Origin: Actinoplanes sp. NBRC 103695
GTDB lineage: Bacteria > Actinomycetota > Actinomycetes > Mycobacteriales > Micromonosporaceae
DNA: 64,000 nucleotides
Assembly: GCF_030269485.1 (NCBI RefSeq)
Contig: NZ_BSTL01000015.1
Span: 124,001-188,000 of the forward strand
Reading direction: 5' to 3'
The position numbers and the translations under genes were made by a program. Below are positions 24,790 through 32,963 of the stretch, in pieces. The notes beneath the pieces are model-generated. The model saw only the letters and a program-made list of their open reading frames with translations. It searched no databases and was not told the origin of the DNA. Numbering within the stretch: the stretch's first letter is position 1; every line of letters begins with the position of its first letter.

Positions 24790-25272
24790 CTACTCTCCGT
24801 CGGGCCGGGCCGGAACCGGCTGATCCGGAGCCGGTTCCTGAACGGGCGGCCGGTCGATCTGCTGCACGGCCGGCACCGGCGCCTCGGCGACCTGGGAGAA
24901 GAACATGAGGCTGGCGACGCCGATCAGGAAGAGCACGAAGAACCCGACGGCGGCGGCGATCACCCAGGCCCAGATGTTGTTGTTCCGGGGCGCCGGGGCG
25001 GGGGCCCGGATGGGCGGCGGCTCTGGCGGCGCCATGACCAGACGCGGTCCCGCCTCCTCGTAGGCGGCGGCCGCGATGGCCTCGGGGCTGCCCAGCCGCT
25101 GCAGCACCTCGACCATCTCCCCGTCGGAGTAGGCGCCCTGCTCACGCGCGGTTTCGATGTGCGCGGAGAGGTCGGCCAGCAGCTCGTGGCGCTGCAACAC
25201 GGGCAGCCCGCTCAGCCGGAGCTCGACCTCACGCAGGTACTCCCCTGCCACATCAACCTTGTTGATACTCAT
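24790..25272 (-). CDS. HAAS (DUF1700-like) domain membrane protein
   Basis: 160 residues: an N-terminal helical HAAS-like domain with a conserved LPVLQRHELLADLSAHIE (about 24-41) and VLQRLGSPEAIAAAAYEE, a proline-rich linker, one transmembrane helix (about 101-126), and a short proline-rich outer tail. The family is typically encoded with PadR regulators. The ATG at 25272 overlaps the padR stop (ATGA), so the two are co-translated. The function is unknown, perhaps envelope sensing. Confidence 0.83.
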   Translation of the reverse strand: MSINKVDVAGEYLREVELRLSGLPVLQRHELLADLSAHIETAREQGAYSDGEMVEVLQRLGSPEAIAAAAYEEAGPRLVMAPPEPPPIRAPAPAPRNNNIWAWVIAAAVGFFVLFLIGVASLMFFSQVAEAPVPAVQQIDRPPVQEPAPDQPVPARPDGE

Positions 25273-25610
25273 GCTCCACCGGTCCCTACGAGTCGATCGA
25301 CGGTCTGCCGGAACGACGTCCATTCGGTACGGAAATTACTCAGTGCCGCGCGGCCGCCGTCGGTGAGCGAGTAGTAGCGCCGGGGCGGCCCGGTCGGCGA
25401 CTCGCTCCATTTGCTGTCCAGCCATCCGACGCGGCGCAGACGGGACAGCAGCGGGTAGATGGTGCCCTCGGTGGTGGCGAGACTGCGCTCCTCACCGAGC
25501 CGGCGGACGATCTCGGTGCCGTAGATGTCCTCCCGCTCGACCATGGCCAGCACGCAGAACTCCAACGTCCCGCGGCGAAGGCTGCTGGTGAGCTGGGCGA
25601 CATCTGTCAT
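25269..25610 (-). CDS. PadR family transcriptional regulator
   Basis: A 113-residue winged-helix regulator. RRGTLEFCVLAMVEREDIYGTEIVRRLG (about 11-38), the recognition segment TTEGTIYPLLSRLRRVGWL, and the wing with PRRYYSLTDGGRAAL are typical of PadR. It is coupled to the HAAS gene. A perfect palindrome lies 12 bp upstream of the start. The ATG at 25610 is used; a GTG three codons upstream is possible. Confidence 0.92.
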   Translation of the reverse strand: MTDVAQLTSSLRRGTLEFCVLAMVEREDIYGTEIVRRLGEERSLATTEGTIYPLLSRLRRVGWLDSKWSESPTGPPRRYYSLTDGGRAALSNFRTEWTSFRQTVDRLVGTGGA

Positions 25611-25621
25611 GGGCAACACGG

Positions 25622-25640
25622 TACCTTGCGGCGCAAGGTA
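25622..25640 (-). promoter_or_regulatory. Candidate PadR operator
   Basis: A perfect 8-bp inverted repeat TACCTTGC-GGC-GCAAGGTA lies between the end of the ligD polymerase gene and padR. Its position in the padR promoter suggests autoregulation. Confidence 0.65.
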
Positions 25641-25643
25641 GGC

Positions 25644-26555
25644 CTAGGGAAGCCTCGGCCCCGGCTCCAGGAGAGGCGTGAGCAGGTCGCCGAGTTCTTC
25701 GACGCGGCCCAGCACCTCGTGCGCCTCGAACTGCCGCGCCTCCGCGTCGCCGGTACCCATCGCCTCGACCTCTTCCCAGGTCAGCGGCGTCGAGGCGGTC
25801 GGCGCCGGCTGCGCCCGCAGCGAGTAGGGCGCGACCGTGGTCTTGGCGGCGGCGTTCTGGCTCCAGTCGATGAAGATCTTGCCCGGCCGCAGGTTCTTCG
25901 CCATCTTCGCCGTGATCGACTTCGGCACCATCGCGGCAAGTTCCTCGGCCACCTTCTTGGCGTAGCCGGAGACCTCCTCGGAGTCCTGCTCGCCGGAGAT
26001 CGGGCAGCACAGCTGCATGCCCTTCTTGCCCGAGGTCTTCGGGTACGCGGCCACGCCGTCCGCCTCCAGCCGGTCGCGCATCAGCACCGCCACCCCGCAG
26101 CACTCCTGCAACCCGGCCGGCGACCCAGGATCAAGATCGACGACCATCAGATCCGGGTACGCGCCCACGCGCCACTGCGGCGTGTGCAGTTCCAGCGACG
26201 CCAGGTTCGCCACCCAGACCAGGGTCGGCAGGTCGTCCACCACCACGAAGTCGATGGTCTCCCGTGCCTTGGTCGACCCCGGCACCGGCAGACGCTCGGT
26301 GTGCACCCAGTCCGGCGTACCCCCGGGCTTGTTCTTCTCGAAGAAGTGCATGCCGTCGACGCCGTTGGGGAAGCGGATCCGGGTCAACGCCCGACCTCGC
26401 AGGTGCGGCAGCAGGATCGGGGCCAGGCGCGTGTAGTAGTCGATGACCTCACCCTTGGTGAACCCGGCGGCCGGGTACATCACCTTGTCCAGGTTGGACA
26501 GTTCGAGGTCGCGCCCCTCGATGGTCACCGCGACCGGCACCCGATCAGGAGCCAT
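25644..26555 (-). CDS. ligD: NHEJ primase-polymerase (LigD polymerase domain, stand-alone)
   Basis: A 303-residue archaeo-eukaryotic-primase-type polymerase that fills or extends ends during non-homologous end joining. LSNLDKVMYPAAGFTKGEVIDYY starts the domain. Catalytic aspartates Asp140 and Asp142 are in VVDLDPG, and Asp230 is in IFIDWSQN. In the KTSGKKGMQL loop Gln181 replaces the histidine of canonical LigD (KGLH). The start overlaps the ligase gene stop by 11 bp. With the ligase gene and divergent ku it makes a split NHEJ locus. Confidence 0.9.
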   Translation of the reverse strand: MAPDRVPVAVTIEGRDLELSNLDKVMYPAAGFTKGEVIDYYTRLAPILLPHLRGRALTRIRFPNGVDGMHFFEKNKPGGTPDWVHTERLPVPGSTKARETIDFVVVDDLPTLVWVANLASLELHTPQWRVGAYPDLMVVDLDPGSPAGLQECCGVAVLMRDRLEADGVAAYPKTSGKKGMQLCCPISGEQDSEEVSGYAKKVAEELAAMVPKSITAKMAKNLRPGKIFIDWSQNAAAKTTVAPYSLRAQPAPTASTPLTWEEVEAMGTGDAEARQFEAHEVLGRVEELGDLLTPLLEPGPRLP

Positions 26556-27495
26556 CGTCGTCCTCCTCCACGCAGTCGGCCGGACCCTTGTCCGGGCGCA
26601 ACCTCAGGAAACGCGGGAACCGAAGCCGGCCGTCCGGCGTGCGGTTGCCGTAGCGCACCTCCACCACCAGATCGGGACGTACCCAGTGAGCGCCGCGCGC
26701 ATCCTCCCGGGGCACCGCCCCCGGCGGGAACGGCGACTTCTCGGCGGCGATCGGCCCGAGCACTTCGAGCAGTTCCCTCTCCGACGCGCCGCTGATCCCG
26801 CCGCCGACCCGGCCCCGGTAGCGCAGCCGCCCGTCCGGCCCCGGCGAGCCGACCAGCAGCCCGCCCAGCCGCCGCGCGCCGGGACGCCAGCCGCCGATCA
26901 CGTAGTCGCCGGTCTGCTCGAACTTCACCTTGACCCAGTCCGGCGACCGCAGCCCCGGCGTGTACGGCGTCTCCACCCGCTTGGCGACCACACCCTCCAG
27001 CCGGTACTCGCGGGCCGTCGCCGTGGTCGCCTCCCCGTCGGTGAAGACCGGCGGGACCATCCAGTTCCGGGCGGCCAGGTCCAGACCCTCGAGCCGTTCG
27101 CGGCGGACCGCGTACGGCTGCTTCTTGAGATCTTCGCCATTCAGCCGGAGCAGGTCGAAGATCATGTACGTGACCGGCAGCGTCACCGCCAGCGAGGCCG
27201 CCTTGTGCGGATCCCGGACGTGCATCCGCTCGGCCAGCGCGGTGAACGATGGGACGCCACGCGCGTCCATCACCACCATCTCGCCGTCCAGCAGCGTGTC
27301 TGGCGGCAGACGTAAAGCCGCTATTTCCGGATATGCGATGGTGACCGTGGTCCCCGACCGCGCATACAACCGCGGCGGCTCCTGCCCACAGGCCGCGATC
27401 ACCCGGACGCCGTCCCACTTGAATTCGTAGCTCCAGCCGGGCCCACGCGGCAGCGGGCCCGCGGTCGCGAGCATCGGGGACAGCGGTGCCGGCAC
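26545..27495 (-). CDS. ligD: ATP-dependent DNA ligase (LigD ligase domain, stand-alone)
   Basis: A 316-residue ATP-dependent ligase. Motif I is YEFKWDGVR with the adenylated Lys26. LLDGEMV (motif III region), TYMIFDLL, EGVVAKR (motif IV) and WVKVK (motif V) follow. The OB-fold C-terminus ends near RFLRLRPDKGP, followed by an acidic tail. It seals nicks after end joining. The GTG at 27495 gives the usual PLSPMLAT N-terminus; the longer open frame upstream runs into the ku promoter region. It is translationally coupled to the polymerase gene. Confidence 0.9.
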   Translation of the reverse strand: MPAPLSPMLATAGPLPRGPGWSYEFKWDGVRVIAACGQEPPRLYARSGTTVTIAYPEIAALRLPPDTLLDGEMVVMDARGVPSFTALAERMHVRDPHKAASLAVTLPVTYMIFDLLRLNGEDLKKQPYAVRRERLEGLDLAARNWMVPPVFTDGEATTATAREYRLEGVVAKRVETPYTPGLRSPDWVKVKFEQTGDYVIGGWRPGARRLGGLLVGSPGPDGRLRYRGRVGGGISGASERELLEVLGPIAAEKSPFPPGAVPREDARGAHWVRPDLVVEVRYGNRTPDGRLRFPRFLRLRPDKGPADCVEEDDDGS

Positions 27496-27576
27496 CTGAT
27501 CACCATAAGCACTTACGTCAGCTTCCGCGGGCTGCCATCCTTGATCCGAGCAGCGCAAACAGGTTAGGTGGCGTAC

Positions 27577-28461
27577 ATGCGAGCGATCTGGAAAGGCGCG
27601 GTCTCGTTCGGCCTGGTGTCGATCGCCGTGAAGCTCTACTCCGCGACCGAGGAGAAAGACATCCGGTTCCATCAGGTGCACCGCACCGACGGCGGCCGGA
27701 TCAAATACAAGCGCACCTGCTCGGTGGACGGCGAGGAGGTGACCTACGACGACATCGCCAAGGGGTACGACATCGGCGGCGGCGAGATGGTCATCCTGAC
27801 CGACGACGACTTCGCCGAACTGCCGCTGACCACGTCCCGGGCGATCGACGTGCTGCAGTTCGTCCCCGCCGACGAGATCGACCCGATCATGTTCGCCAAG
27901 GCCTACTACCTCGAGCCGGAGGGCCAGGCGGCCAAGCCGTACGTGCTGCTCCGCGACGCCCTGCAGGACGCCGACCGGGTGGCCATCGTGAAAATCGCGA
28001 TCCGCCAGCGGGAACAGCTGGCGACCCTGCGCGTCCGCGACGACGTGCTGGTGCTCAACACGATGCTCTGGCCCGACGAGGTCCGCGGTGTCGACTTCGG
28101 CTTCCTGGACGAGGACATCGAGACCCGGCCGGCCGAGCTGGCCATGGCGAGCTCGCTGATCGACTCGATGGCCGGCAGCTTCAAGCCGGAGGAGTTCACC
28201 GACAACTACCGGACCGCGCTGCAGGAGGTCATCGACGCCAAGGTCGAGGGCCGCGAGGTGGTCGCGCCGGAGGAGGCGGAGGAGGAGCCGGCCGCGGCGG
28301 TCGACCTGATGGCGGCGCTGAAGGCGAGTGTCGAGCGGGCCAAGGCGGCACGCGGCGAACCCGCTGCCCCCGCCGCGAAGAAGGCGACCACGGCCAAGAA
28401 GAAGGCGGCCCCGGCCAAGAAGGCCGCTCCGGCCAAGCGCGCCGCCAAGAAGTCCGCTTAA
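27577..28461 (+). CDS. ku: Non-homologous end joining protein Ku
   Basis: A 294-residue bacterial Ku, which binds DNA ends as a homodimer and recruits LigD. MRAIWKGAVSFGLVSIAVKL is the diagnostic N-terminus, followed by the Ku core to about residue 245. A lysine/alanine-rich tail (about 260-294) resembles the DNA-binding tails of actinobacterial Ku. ATG 27577 has AGGTGG upstream; a GTG at 27568 would add three residues. It is divergent from the ligase gene across about 80 bp, so a shared control region is likely. Confidence 0.95.
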   Translation: MRAIWKGAVSFGLVSIAVKLYSATEEKDIRFHQVHRTDGGRIKYKRTCSVDGEEVTYDDIAKGYDIGGGEMVILTDDDFAELPLTTSRAIDVLQFVPADEIDPIMFAKAYYLEPEGQAAKPYVLLRDALQDADRVAIVKIAIRQREQLATLRVRDDVLVLNTMLWPDEVRGVDFGFLDEDIETRPAELAMASSLIDSMAGSFKPEEFTDNYRTALQEVIDAKVEGREVVAPEEAEEEPAAAVDLMAALKASVERAKAARGEPAAPAAKKATTAKKKAAPAKKAAPAKRAAKKSA

Positions 28462-28470
28462 TCTTGCGGC

Positions 28471-28959
28471 GTGGGATTGTCATGGGCTGAGTCATACCTG
28501 GGCCGGCAGCGGGGATTCGCCGGCGACGAGGAGCGGCTGCTGTTCGTCGCCTCCCGCGGCGTCATCATCGACGACCAGAACCGTCTGTTGCTGATCCAGC
28601 GCTCCGACAACCATCGCTGGGCCATCCCGGCCGGCGCGATGGAGCTCGGCGAGAGCATGGAGGAGTGCGCGATCCGCGAGACCTGGGAGGAGACCGGGCT
28701 GACCGCGACGTCGCTCACCCCGTTCGCCTTCTACTCGCGTGCGCAGTTCACCAACGACTACGGGCACGCGTACCAGCAGATCCTGATGGCCTTCCGGATT
28801 CACACCTGGGAGGGCGAGCTGGTCAAGCAGACCGACGAGACGATCGACGCCGGCTTCTTCCCGCTGGACGCGCTGCCCGGCGAGCGGTCGTTCATCATCG
28901 AGGAGACGCTGGCCGACCTGGCCACCTTCGAGGCGACCGGGCACCTGGTGCTCAAGTAA
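28471..28959 (+). CDS. Nudix hydrolase
   Basis: A 162-residue protein with a complete Nudix box: G-x5-E-x7-R-E-x2-E-E-x-G begins at about residue 47 (AMELGESMEE, then RETWEETGL). It hydrolyses nucleoside diphosphates linked to another group; the substrate is unknown. It starts at a GTG 9 bp after the ku stop, so it is probably cotranscribed with ku, and is followed 3 bp later by an MFS gene. Confidence 0.92.
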   Translation: MGLSWAESYLGRQRGFAGDEERLLFVASRGVIIDDQNRLLLIQRSDNHRWAIPAGAMELGESMEECAIRETWEETGLTATSLTPFAFYSRAQFTNDYGHAYQQILMAFRIHTWEGELVKQTDETIDAGFFPLDALPGERSFIIEETLADLATFEATGHLVLK

Positions 28960-28962
28960 CCC

Positions 28963-30240
28963 ATGCTCGGGATGGACCTGTCGCCACTGCGCACGTCGCG
29001 CGACTTCCGGCTGATGTTCACCGCCGGCGCGGTGTCCGGATTCGGCTCCTTCATCACGTACGTGACCATCCCGTTCCAGGTCGCGGCGATCACCGACGAC
29101 CCCCTCATGGTCGGCCTGCTCGGCGTGTGCGAGCTGGTCCCGCTGATCGTCATGAGCTTCGTCGGCGGGGCGCTGGCCGACTTCGTGGACCGCAAGGTGC
29201 TCGTCCGGCTGGCCGAGTTCGCCCAGGCCGGTCTGTGCGCGGTGCTGCTGGTCAACGCACTCTCCGACGAGCCACACCTCTGGCTGCTGTACGTGGTGGC
29301 CGGGCTCGCCGCGACGTTCGGCGGGCTGGCTCGGCCGTCGCTGGACGCGATGATCCCCCGGCTGGTCGAGCCGGAGCAGATCCCGGCCACCATGTCGCTC
29401 CAGTCGCTGCAGTACAACGTCGCCCAGCTGGCCGGCCCCGCGCTGGCCGGCGTGCTCATCGCCACGATCGACCTGGCCTGGGTGTACGCCTTCGACCTGG
29501 TCACCTTCGTGGTGTCGCTGATCTGCATCTCGCTGGTCCGCGCGGTCCCGCCGCCCGGCGACGCGGACCGTCCGTCGCTGCGGTCGGTGCTCACCGGCCT
29601 GCGCTACGCCCGCAGCCGCCAGGAGCTGCTGGGCACGTACCTGATCGACGTCAACGCGATGTTCTTCGGCATGCCGCAGGCCCTCTACCCGTTCCTGGCC
29701 GCTCAGCTCGGCGGCCCCAAAGTCCTCGGTCTGCTGTACGCCGCCCCGGCCGCCGGCTCGATGCTGGCCACGCTCACGTCCCGCTGGTCCGGACGCGTGC
29801 ACCGGCACGGCCTGATGGTGGTCATCGCCGCCGCCTGCTGGGGCCTCGGCATCGTCGGCGCCGGCCTCTCCGACTGGCTCTGGCTCACGCTGTTCTGCCT
29901 GGCCTTCGCCGGCGCCTCCGACATGATCTCGGGCATCTTCCGCGCGATCATCTGGAGCCAGACCATCCCGGACCACCTGCGCGGACGCCTGGCCGGCATC
30001 GAGATGCTGTCGTACACCACCGGCCCGCTGCTCGGTCAGGTCCGATCCGGGGCGATGGCCCGGACCGGGCTGGGCGTGACCGGCTCCATCTGGGTGGGTG
30101 GTGTGCTGTGCATCGCGGGTACGGCCGTCCTGGCCGCCCTCCTGCCCAGGTTCGTCCGGTACGACGGCAAGGACGGCATCGCGCGGAAGAAGGCGGAGGA
30201 CGAGGCGTGGCTGACACGGTCCACAACGACACCAGGTTGA
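28963..30240 (+). CDS. MFS transporter
   Basis: A 425-residue, 12-helix MFS_3 protein. LRTSRDFRLMFTAGAVSGFGS starts helix 1, and GALADFVDRKVLVRLAE is the helix 2-3 loop signature. IPDHLRGRLAGIEML is the matching loop in the second half. The C-terminus is charged. It lies directly after the Nudix gene and overlaps the next MFS gene by 34 bp, so ku-nudix-MFS-MFS may be one transcript. The substrate is unknown. Confidence 0.87.
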   Translation: MLGMDLSPLRTSRDFRLMFTAGAVSGFGSFITYVTIPFQVAAITDDPLMVGLLGVCELVPLIVMSFVGGALADFVDRKVLVRLAEFAQAGLCAVLLVNALSDEPHLWLLYVVAGLAATFGGLARPSLDAMIPRLVEPEQIPATMSLQSLQYNVAQLAGPALAGVLIATIDLAWVYAFDLVTFVVSLICISLVRAVPPPGDADRPSLRSVLTGLRYARSRQELLGTYLIDVNAMFFGMPQALYPFLAAQLGGPKVLGLLYAAPAAGSMLATLTSRWSGRVHRHGLMVVIAAACWGLGIVGAGLSDWLWLTLFCLAFAGASDMISGIFRAIIWSQTIPDHLRGRLAGIEMLSYTTGPLLGQVRSGAMARTGLGVTGSIWVGGVLCIAGTAVLAALLPRFVRYDGKDGIARKKAEDEAWLTRSTTTPG

Positions 30241-31409
30241 CGGCGGCCAAGCGTGCCGTCTACGTGGCGTTCATGGGCTCCGGCTGGGCGATGTCCAGCT
30301 GGGCCACCCGGATCCCGCAGATCCGCGACGGCCTCGAGCTGACACCCAGCCGGCTCGGCCTGCTGCTCCTGGCCATCGCGGCCGGATCCATCGTGGCGCT
30401 GCCACTGGCCGGCATCATCGTCACGCGCCTCGGCTCGCGGGCCACGATCACCGCGATGGCCGGCCTCCTCGGCGTCTCGATGACCGGCATCGCGTTCGGC
30501 TACCAGCTGGGCGTGGTGCCCGTGGCGATCTCCCTGTTCGGCTTCGGCTTCGCCCAGGGCGCCTGGGACGTGGCGATGAACGTCCAGGGCGCGGTGGTCG
30601 AACGCAAACTAGGCAAATCGATCATGTCCCGCTTCCACGCGGGCTTCAGCGTCGGCATGGTCGCCGGCGCCCTGACCGGCACGGCGACGCTTGCCCTGCA
30701 CATCTCGGTGACCGTGCACCTGATCTTCTTCGGCCTGGCCATCGCGGCCGCCGTCATCGCGTCCATCCGCTGGTTCATCCCCGACACCGATGCCGACCCC
30801 GTGGCGACGACGTCCGACGCCGTCCCCCAGCCGTCCGCCCTCTCCACCTGGACCGAGCCCCGCACCCTGCTGGTCGGCCTGTTCGTGCTGGCCTTCGCCT
30901 TCGCCGAGGGCACCGGCGTCGACTGGATCGCGGTGGCCGTCATCGACGACTACGGCGCCCCCGCGACCAGCGGCACCCTGACGTACGCCATCTTCCTGGC
31001 CGCGATGACCACCGGCCGCTGGTTCGGCCCCGGCTTGCTGGACCGCTACGGCCGCGTCCGCGTGCTCCGAGTCCTGGCCCTGATCGCCCTGGCAGGCCTG
31101 TGCCTCTTCGTCTTCGGCGCGTCCCTTCCCGTGGCCTTCGCCGGCGCCTGCCTCTGGGGCCTGGGCACTTCCTTGGGCTTCCCGGTGGGCATGAGCGCCG
31201 CCGCCGACGACCCGTCCCGAGCCGCGTCCCGGGTGAGCGTGGTCGCCTCCGTGGGCTATTGCGCCTTCTTGGGCGGCCCCCCGCTGATCGGCTTCCTGGG
31301 CGACCACATCACCGTCCAGAAGGGCCTGATAGCGGTGGCCGCCCTCCTGGCCATAGCCCTCATGATCACCAACGTGATCCGCCCCTTGGACCCCACCCGC
31401 AAGAACTGA
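30207..31409 (+). CDS. MFS transporter (second of an overlapping pair)
   Basis: A 400-residue MFS protein of a different branch from its neighbour (YbjJ-like). GWAMSSWATRIPQIRDGL opens helix 1 and GIIVTRLGSRATITAMAG follows helix 2. A conserved FGFAQGAWDVAMNVQGA lies near residue 110. The start GTG is inside the preceding MFS gene with a GGAGGA ribosome site, so translation is coupled. Convergent with the following minus-strand gene. Confidence 0.85.
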   Translation: MADTVHNDTRLTAAKRAVYVAFMGSGWAMSSWATRIPQIRDGLELTPSRLGLLLLAIAAGSIVALPLAGIIVTRLGSRATITAMAGLLGVSMTGIAFGYQLGVVPVAISLFGFGFAQGAWDVAMNVQGAVVERKLGKSIMSRFHAGFSVGMVAGALTGTATLALHISVTVHLIFFGLAIAAAVIASIRWFIPDTDADPVATTSDAVPQPSALSTWTEPRTLLVGLFVLAFAFAEGTGVDWIAVAVIDDYGAPATSGTLTYAIFLAAMTTGRWFGPGLLDRYGRVRVLRVLALIALAGLCLFVFGASLPVAFAGACLWGLGTSLGFPVGMSAAADDPSRAASRVSVVASVGYCAFLGGPPLIGFLGDHITVQKGLIAVAALLAIALMITNVIRPLDPTRKN

Positions 31410-31467
31410 CACCGCCCCGCCCTGTGGACAACGCCCAAAACCGCCACTCCCACCCGCTACCGTGACG

Positions 31468-31488
31468 CCCACCCAGTGACGGGGTGGG
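31468..31488. terminator. Bidirectional terminator-like hairpin
   Basis: CCCACCC (31468-31474) and GGGTGGG (31482-31488) pair perfectly around a 7-nt loop, nested within a wider CCGCCAC/GTGGCGG pairing. It lies between convergent genes. Confidence 0.5.
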
Positions 31489-31526
31489 GGAGGTGGCGGC
31501 GCGACGATGGCGCAATTGCGACAGCG

Positions 31527-32024
31527 TCACCGCGAGCGCCAGCGGATCTTCCGGAGATCCACCTCCGGGGCGTCGGCCTGGACCCCCATGTCGTGCGGCG
31601 CCTCGGCCGTGCGCACGCGGACCCGCACCTCGCGGTCCACACCGAACGGGAACGGCTCGATCAGCACCCGTTTGCCGCCGGCGACGGGCATCCGCGGCCG
31701 GACCTGCTCCGCCGGCCACGACCGCACGTGCAGCACCTGGAGCACGCGGGCGTTGAGCCGCACCTCGATCGGGCGGCCGGAGAACTTCTCCCGGGCGATG
31801 GCGAACGGCGACAGGTTGCGGAGCACGATCTCCGTCTCGTACGCCTCGTCGTCGCCGGTGTCGCGGTCGGCCTCGATGCCGACCACCCGCGGGCGCTCGA
31901 AGGCGTAGCCGAGACGCGCCACCGTGGCGTTGCGCCGCTGCCAGCGGATCGTGAACAGGGTGCCGGTGCCGACCACGAGCAGGCTGGTGGCCGAGATCAG
32001 GACCGTCCAGATCGTCGTGGTCAT
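31527..32024 (-). CDS. Hypothetical membrane-anchored protein
   Basis: 165 residues. One N-terminal transmembrane helix (about 5-26) is followed by a basic WQRRN and a soluble domain of beta-rich character ending EVDLRKIRWRSR. I do not recognise a family. The ATG at 32024 has a strong GGGGAGG Shine-Dalgarno, which decides the start. It follows the first DUF6232 gene by 81 bp on the same strand. Confidence 0.7.
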   Translation of the reverse strand: MTTTIWTVLISATSLLVVGTGTLFTIRWQRRNATVARLGYAFERPRVVGIEADRDTGDDEAYETEIVLRNLSPFAIAREKFSGRPIEVRLNARVLQVLHVRSWPAEQVRPRMPVAGGKRVLIEPFPFGVDREVRVRVRTAEAPHDMGVQADAPEVDLRKIRWRSR

Positions 32025-32105
32025 CGCTACCTCCCCAAACGCGGATAAATCAGCCACCTTGTCAGAGGGGGTGCCCGGCGAGCCGCACCGGGCACCCCGG
32101 ATGGA

Positions 32106-32534
32106 TCAGATGGACCATGTCGCGTGTGGACGCGACTCCTCGATCGCTCTGCGGAGCGCGCGGGCGATCTGGTTGAACACCCGGGCGTTCGTGTCGGCGA
32201 AGAGGATGACCCCGCCACCCCGGTAGGACGCGTGCAGCTCCCACAGGCGCGGGCGGGTCCGCCGGTACGCGGCGACAACGATTCCCGGAACCGTGATGGC
32301 CAGGAGGCCCAGCGCGACGAGCGCGGGGGTCTCCACGACGGGCCAGACGGCCACGGCCAGGGCCACCGAACCGGCGGCGGCCTGCACTGTGGGCGGGCGG
32401 CTACGGTCGATGGCGGTGCAGGTGATGCCGACCTTCCGCAGCTCGCGGATCACGAAGATCTTCGCCGGCGTGGTACGCCAGACGAAGAGTTCGCTGGTCA
32501 CCACGGCGTCAGGCCCACGGTAGTAGGTGCGCAT
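32106..32534 (-). CDS. DUF6232 family membrane protein, copy 1
   Basis: 142 residues. It starts MRTYYRGPDAVVTSELFVW, has two central hydrophobic helices (about 51-87), and a soluble end with ADTNARVFNQIARALRRAIE. This is the DUF6232 type, of unknown function. A paralogue lies at 38480-38926 with the same N-terminus and the same RVFNQ-RALKR ending. The two also share upstream sequence: a hairpin about 110 bp and an 18-bp element about 220 bp before the start codon. RBS AAGGAG is well placed. Confidence 0.8.
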   Translation of the reverse strand: MRTYYRGPDAVVTSELFVWRTTPAKIFVIRELRKVGITCTAIDRSRPPTVQAAAGSVALAVAVWPVVETPALVALGLLAITVPGIVVAAYRRTRPRLWELHASYRGGGVILFADTNARVFNQIARALRRAIEESRPHATWSI

Positions 32535-32645
32535 GGCGAACTCCTTCCCCGGACTCCTTGCGAGAGGGGGAACAGCGAGCCACCATTGGCGCAGAGAGAA
32601 TTCCCCGCCTCGCTCGTTGCGACTGCCGACGAGCTCAGAGGCGAC

Positions 32646-32675
32646 AAAGGCACCCGGTTGCCGCCGGGTGCCTTT
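32646..32675 (-). promoter_or_regulatory. Attenuator-like hairpin in the leader of DUF6232 copy 1
   Basis: A perfect 12-bp stem (AAAGGCACCCGG at 32646-32657, CCGGGTGCCTTT at 32664-32675) with a 6-nt loop. On the minus strand it ends in TTTGTC. It lies between a candidate promoter (TACTAC at 32713-32718) and the gene, 112 bp before the ATG. Copy 2 has the same element at the same distance. Confidence 0.6.
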
Positions 32676-32754
32676 GCTGTCGATCCCTTCGAGTCCCGCC
32701 TTTTGTCTGCCTGTAGTACAGCACGGCTACCCGGCTGTCCGCTACACATCAAGT

Positions 32755-32786
32755 TGCCACATTGCAGATTGCATGTAGGCAATGTG
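32755..32786 (-). promoter_or_regulatory. Candidate operator upstream of DUF6232 copy 1
   Basis: An 18-mer TGCCACATTGCAGATTGC (32755-32772) matches 15 of 18 positions of the element at 39141-39158. It also forms an inverted repeat CACATTGC/GCAATGTG (32758-32765, 32779-32786). It is 221 bp before the start codon and about 37 bp upstream of the candidate -10. The rest of the 429-bp gap to 32963 holds the promoter side of the DUF2231 gene and nothing else that I see. Confidence 0.5.
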
Positions 32787-32963
32787 CCATCGGACCGGTT
32801 GTGAGCTGCTCAAACGCTGATCGGGTGAATTCTGCGGGGATCAACACCGCTTGGGGGGAGAATCAGGGCGTACGACACATGACCTCGCGTTTCATCGGAG
32901 AACAGCCCGGGTACGGCCACTGACGACCTTGGATCGGGACACAGCTGGGGAGGCTGATCGCCC

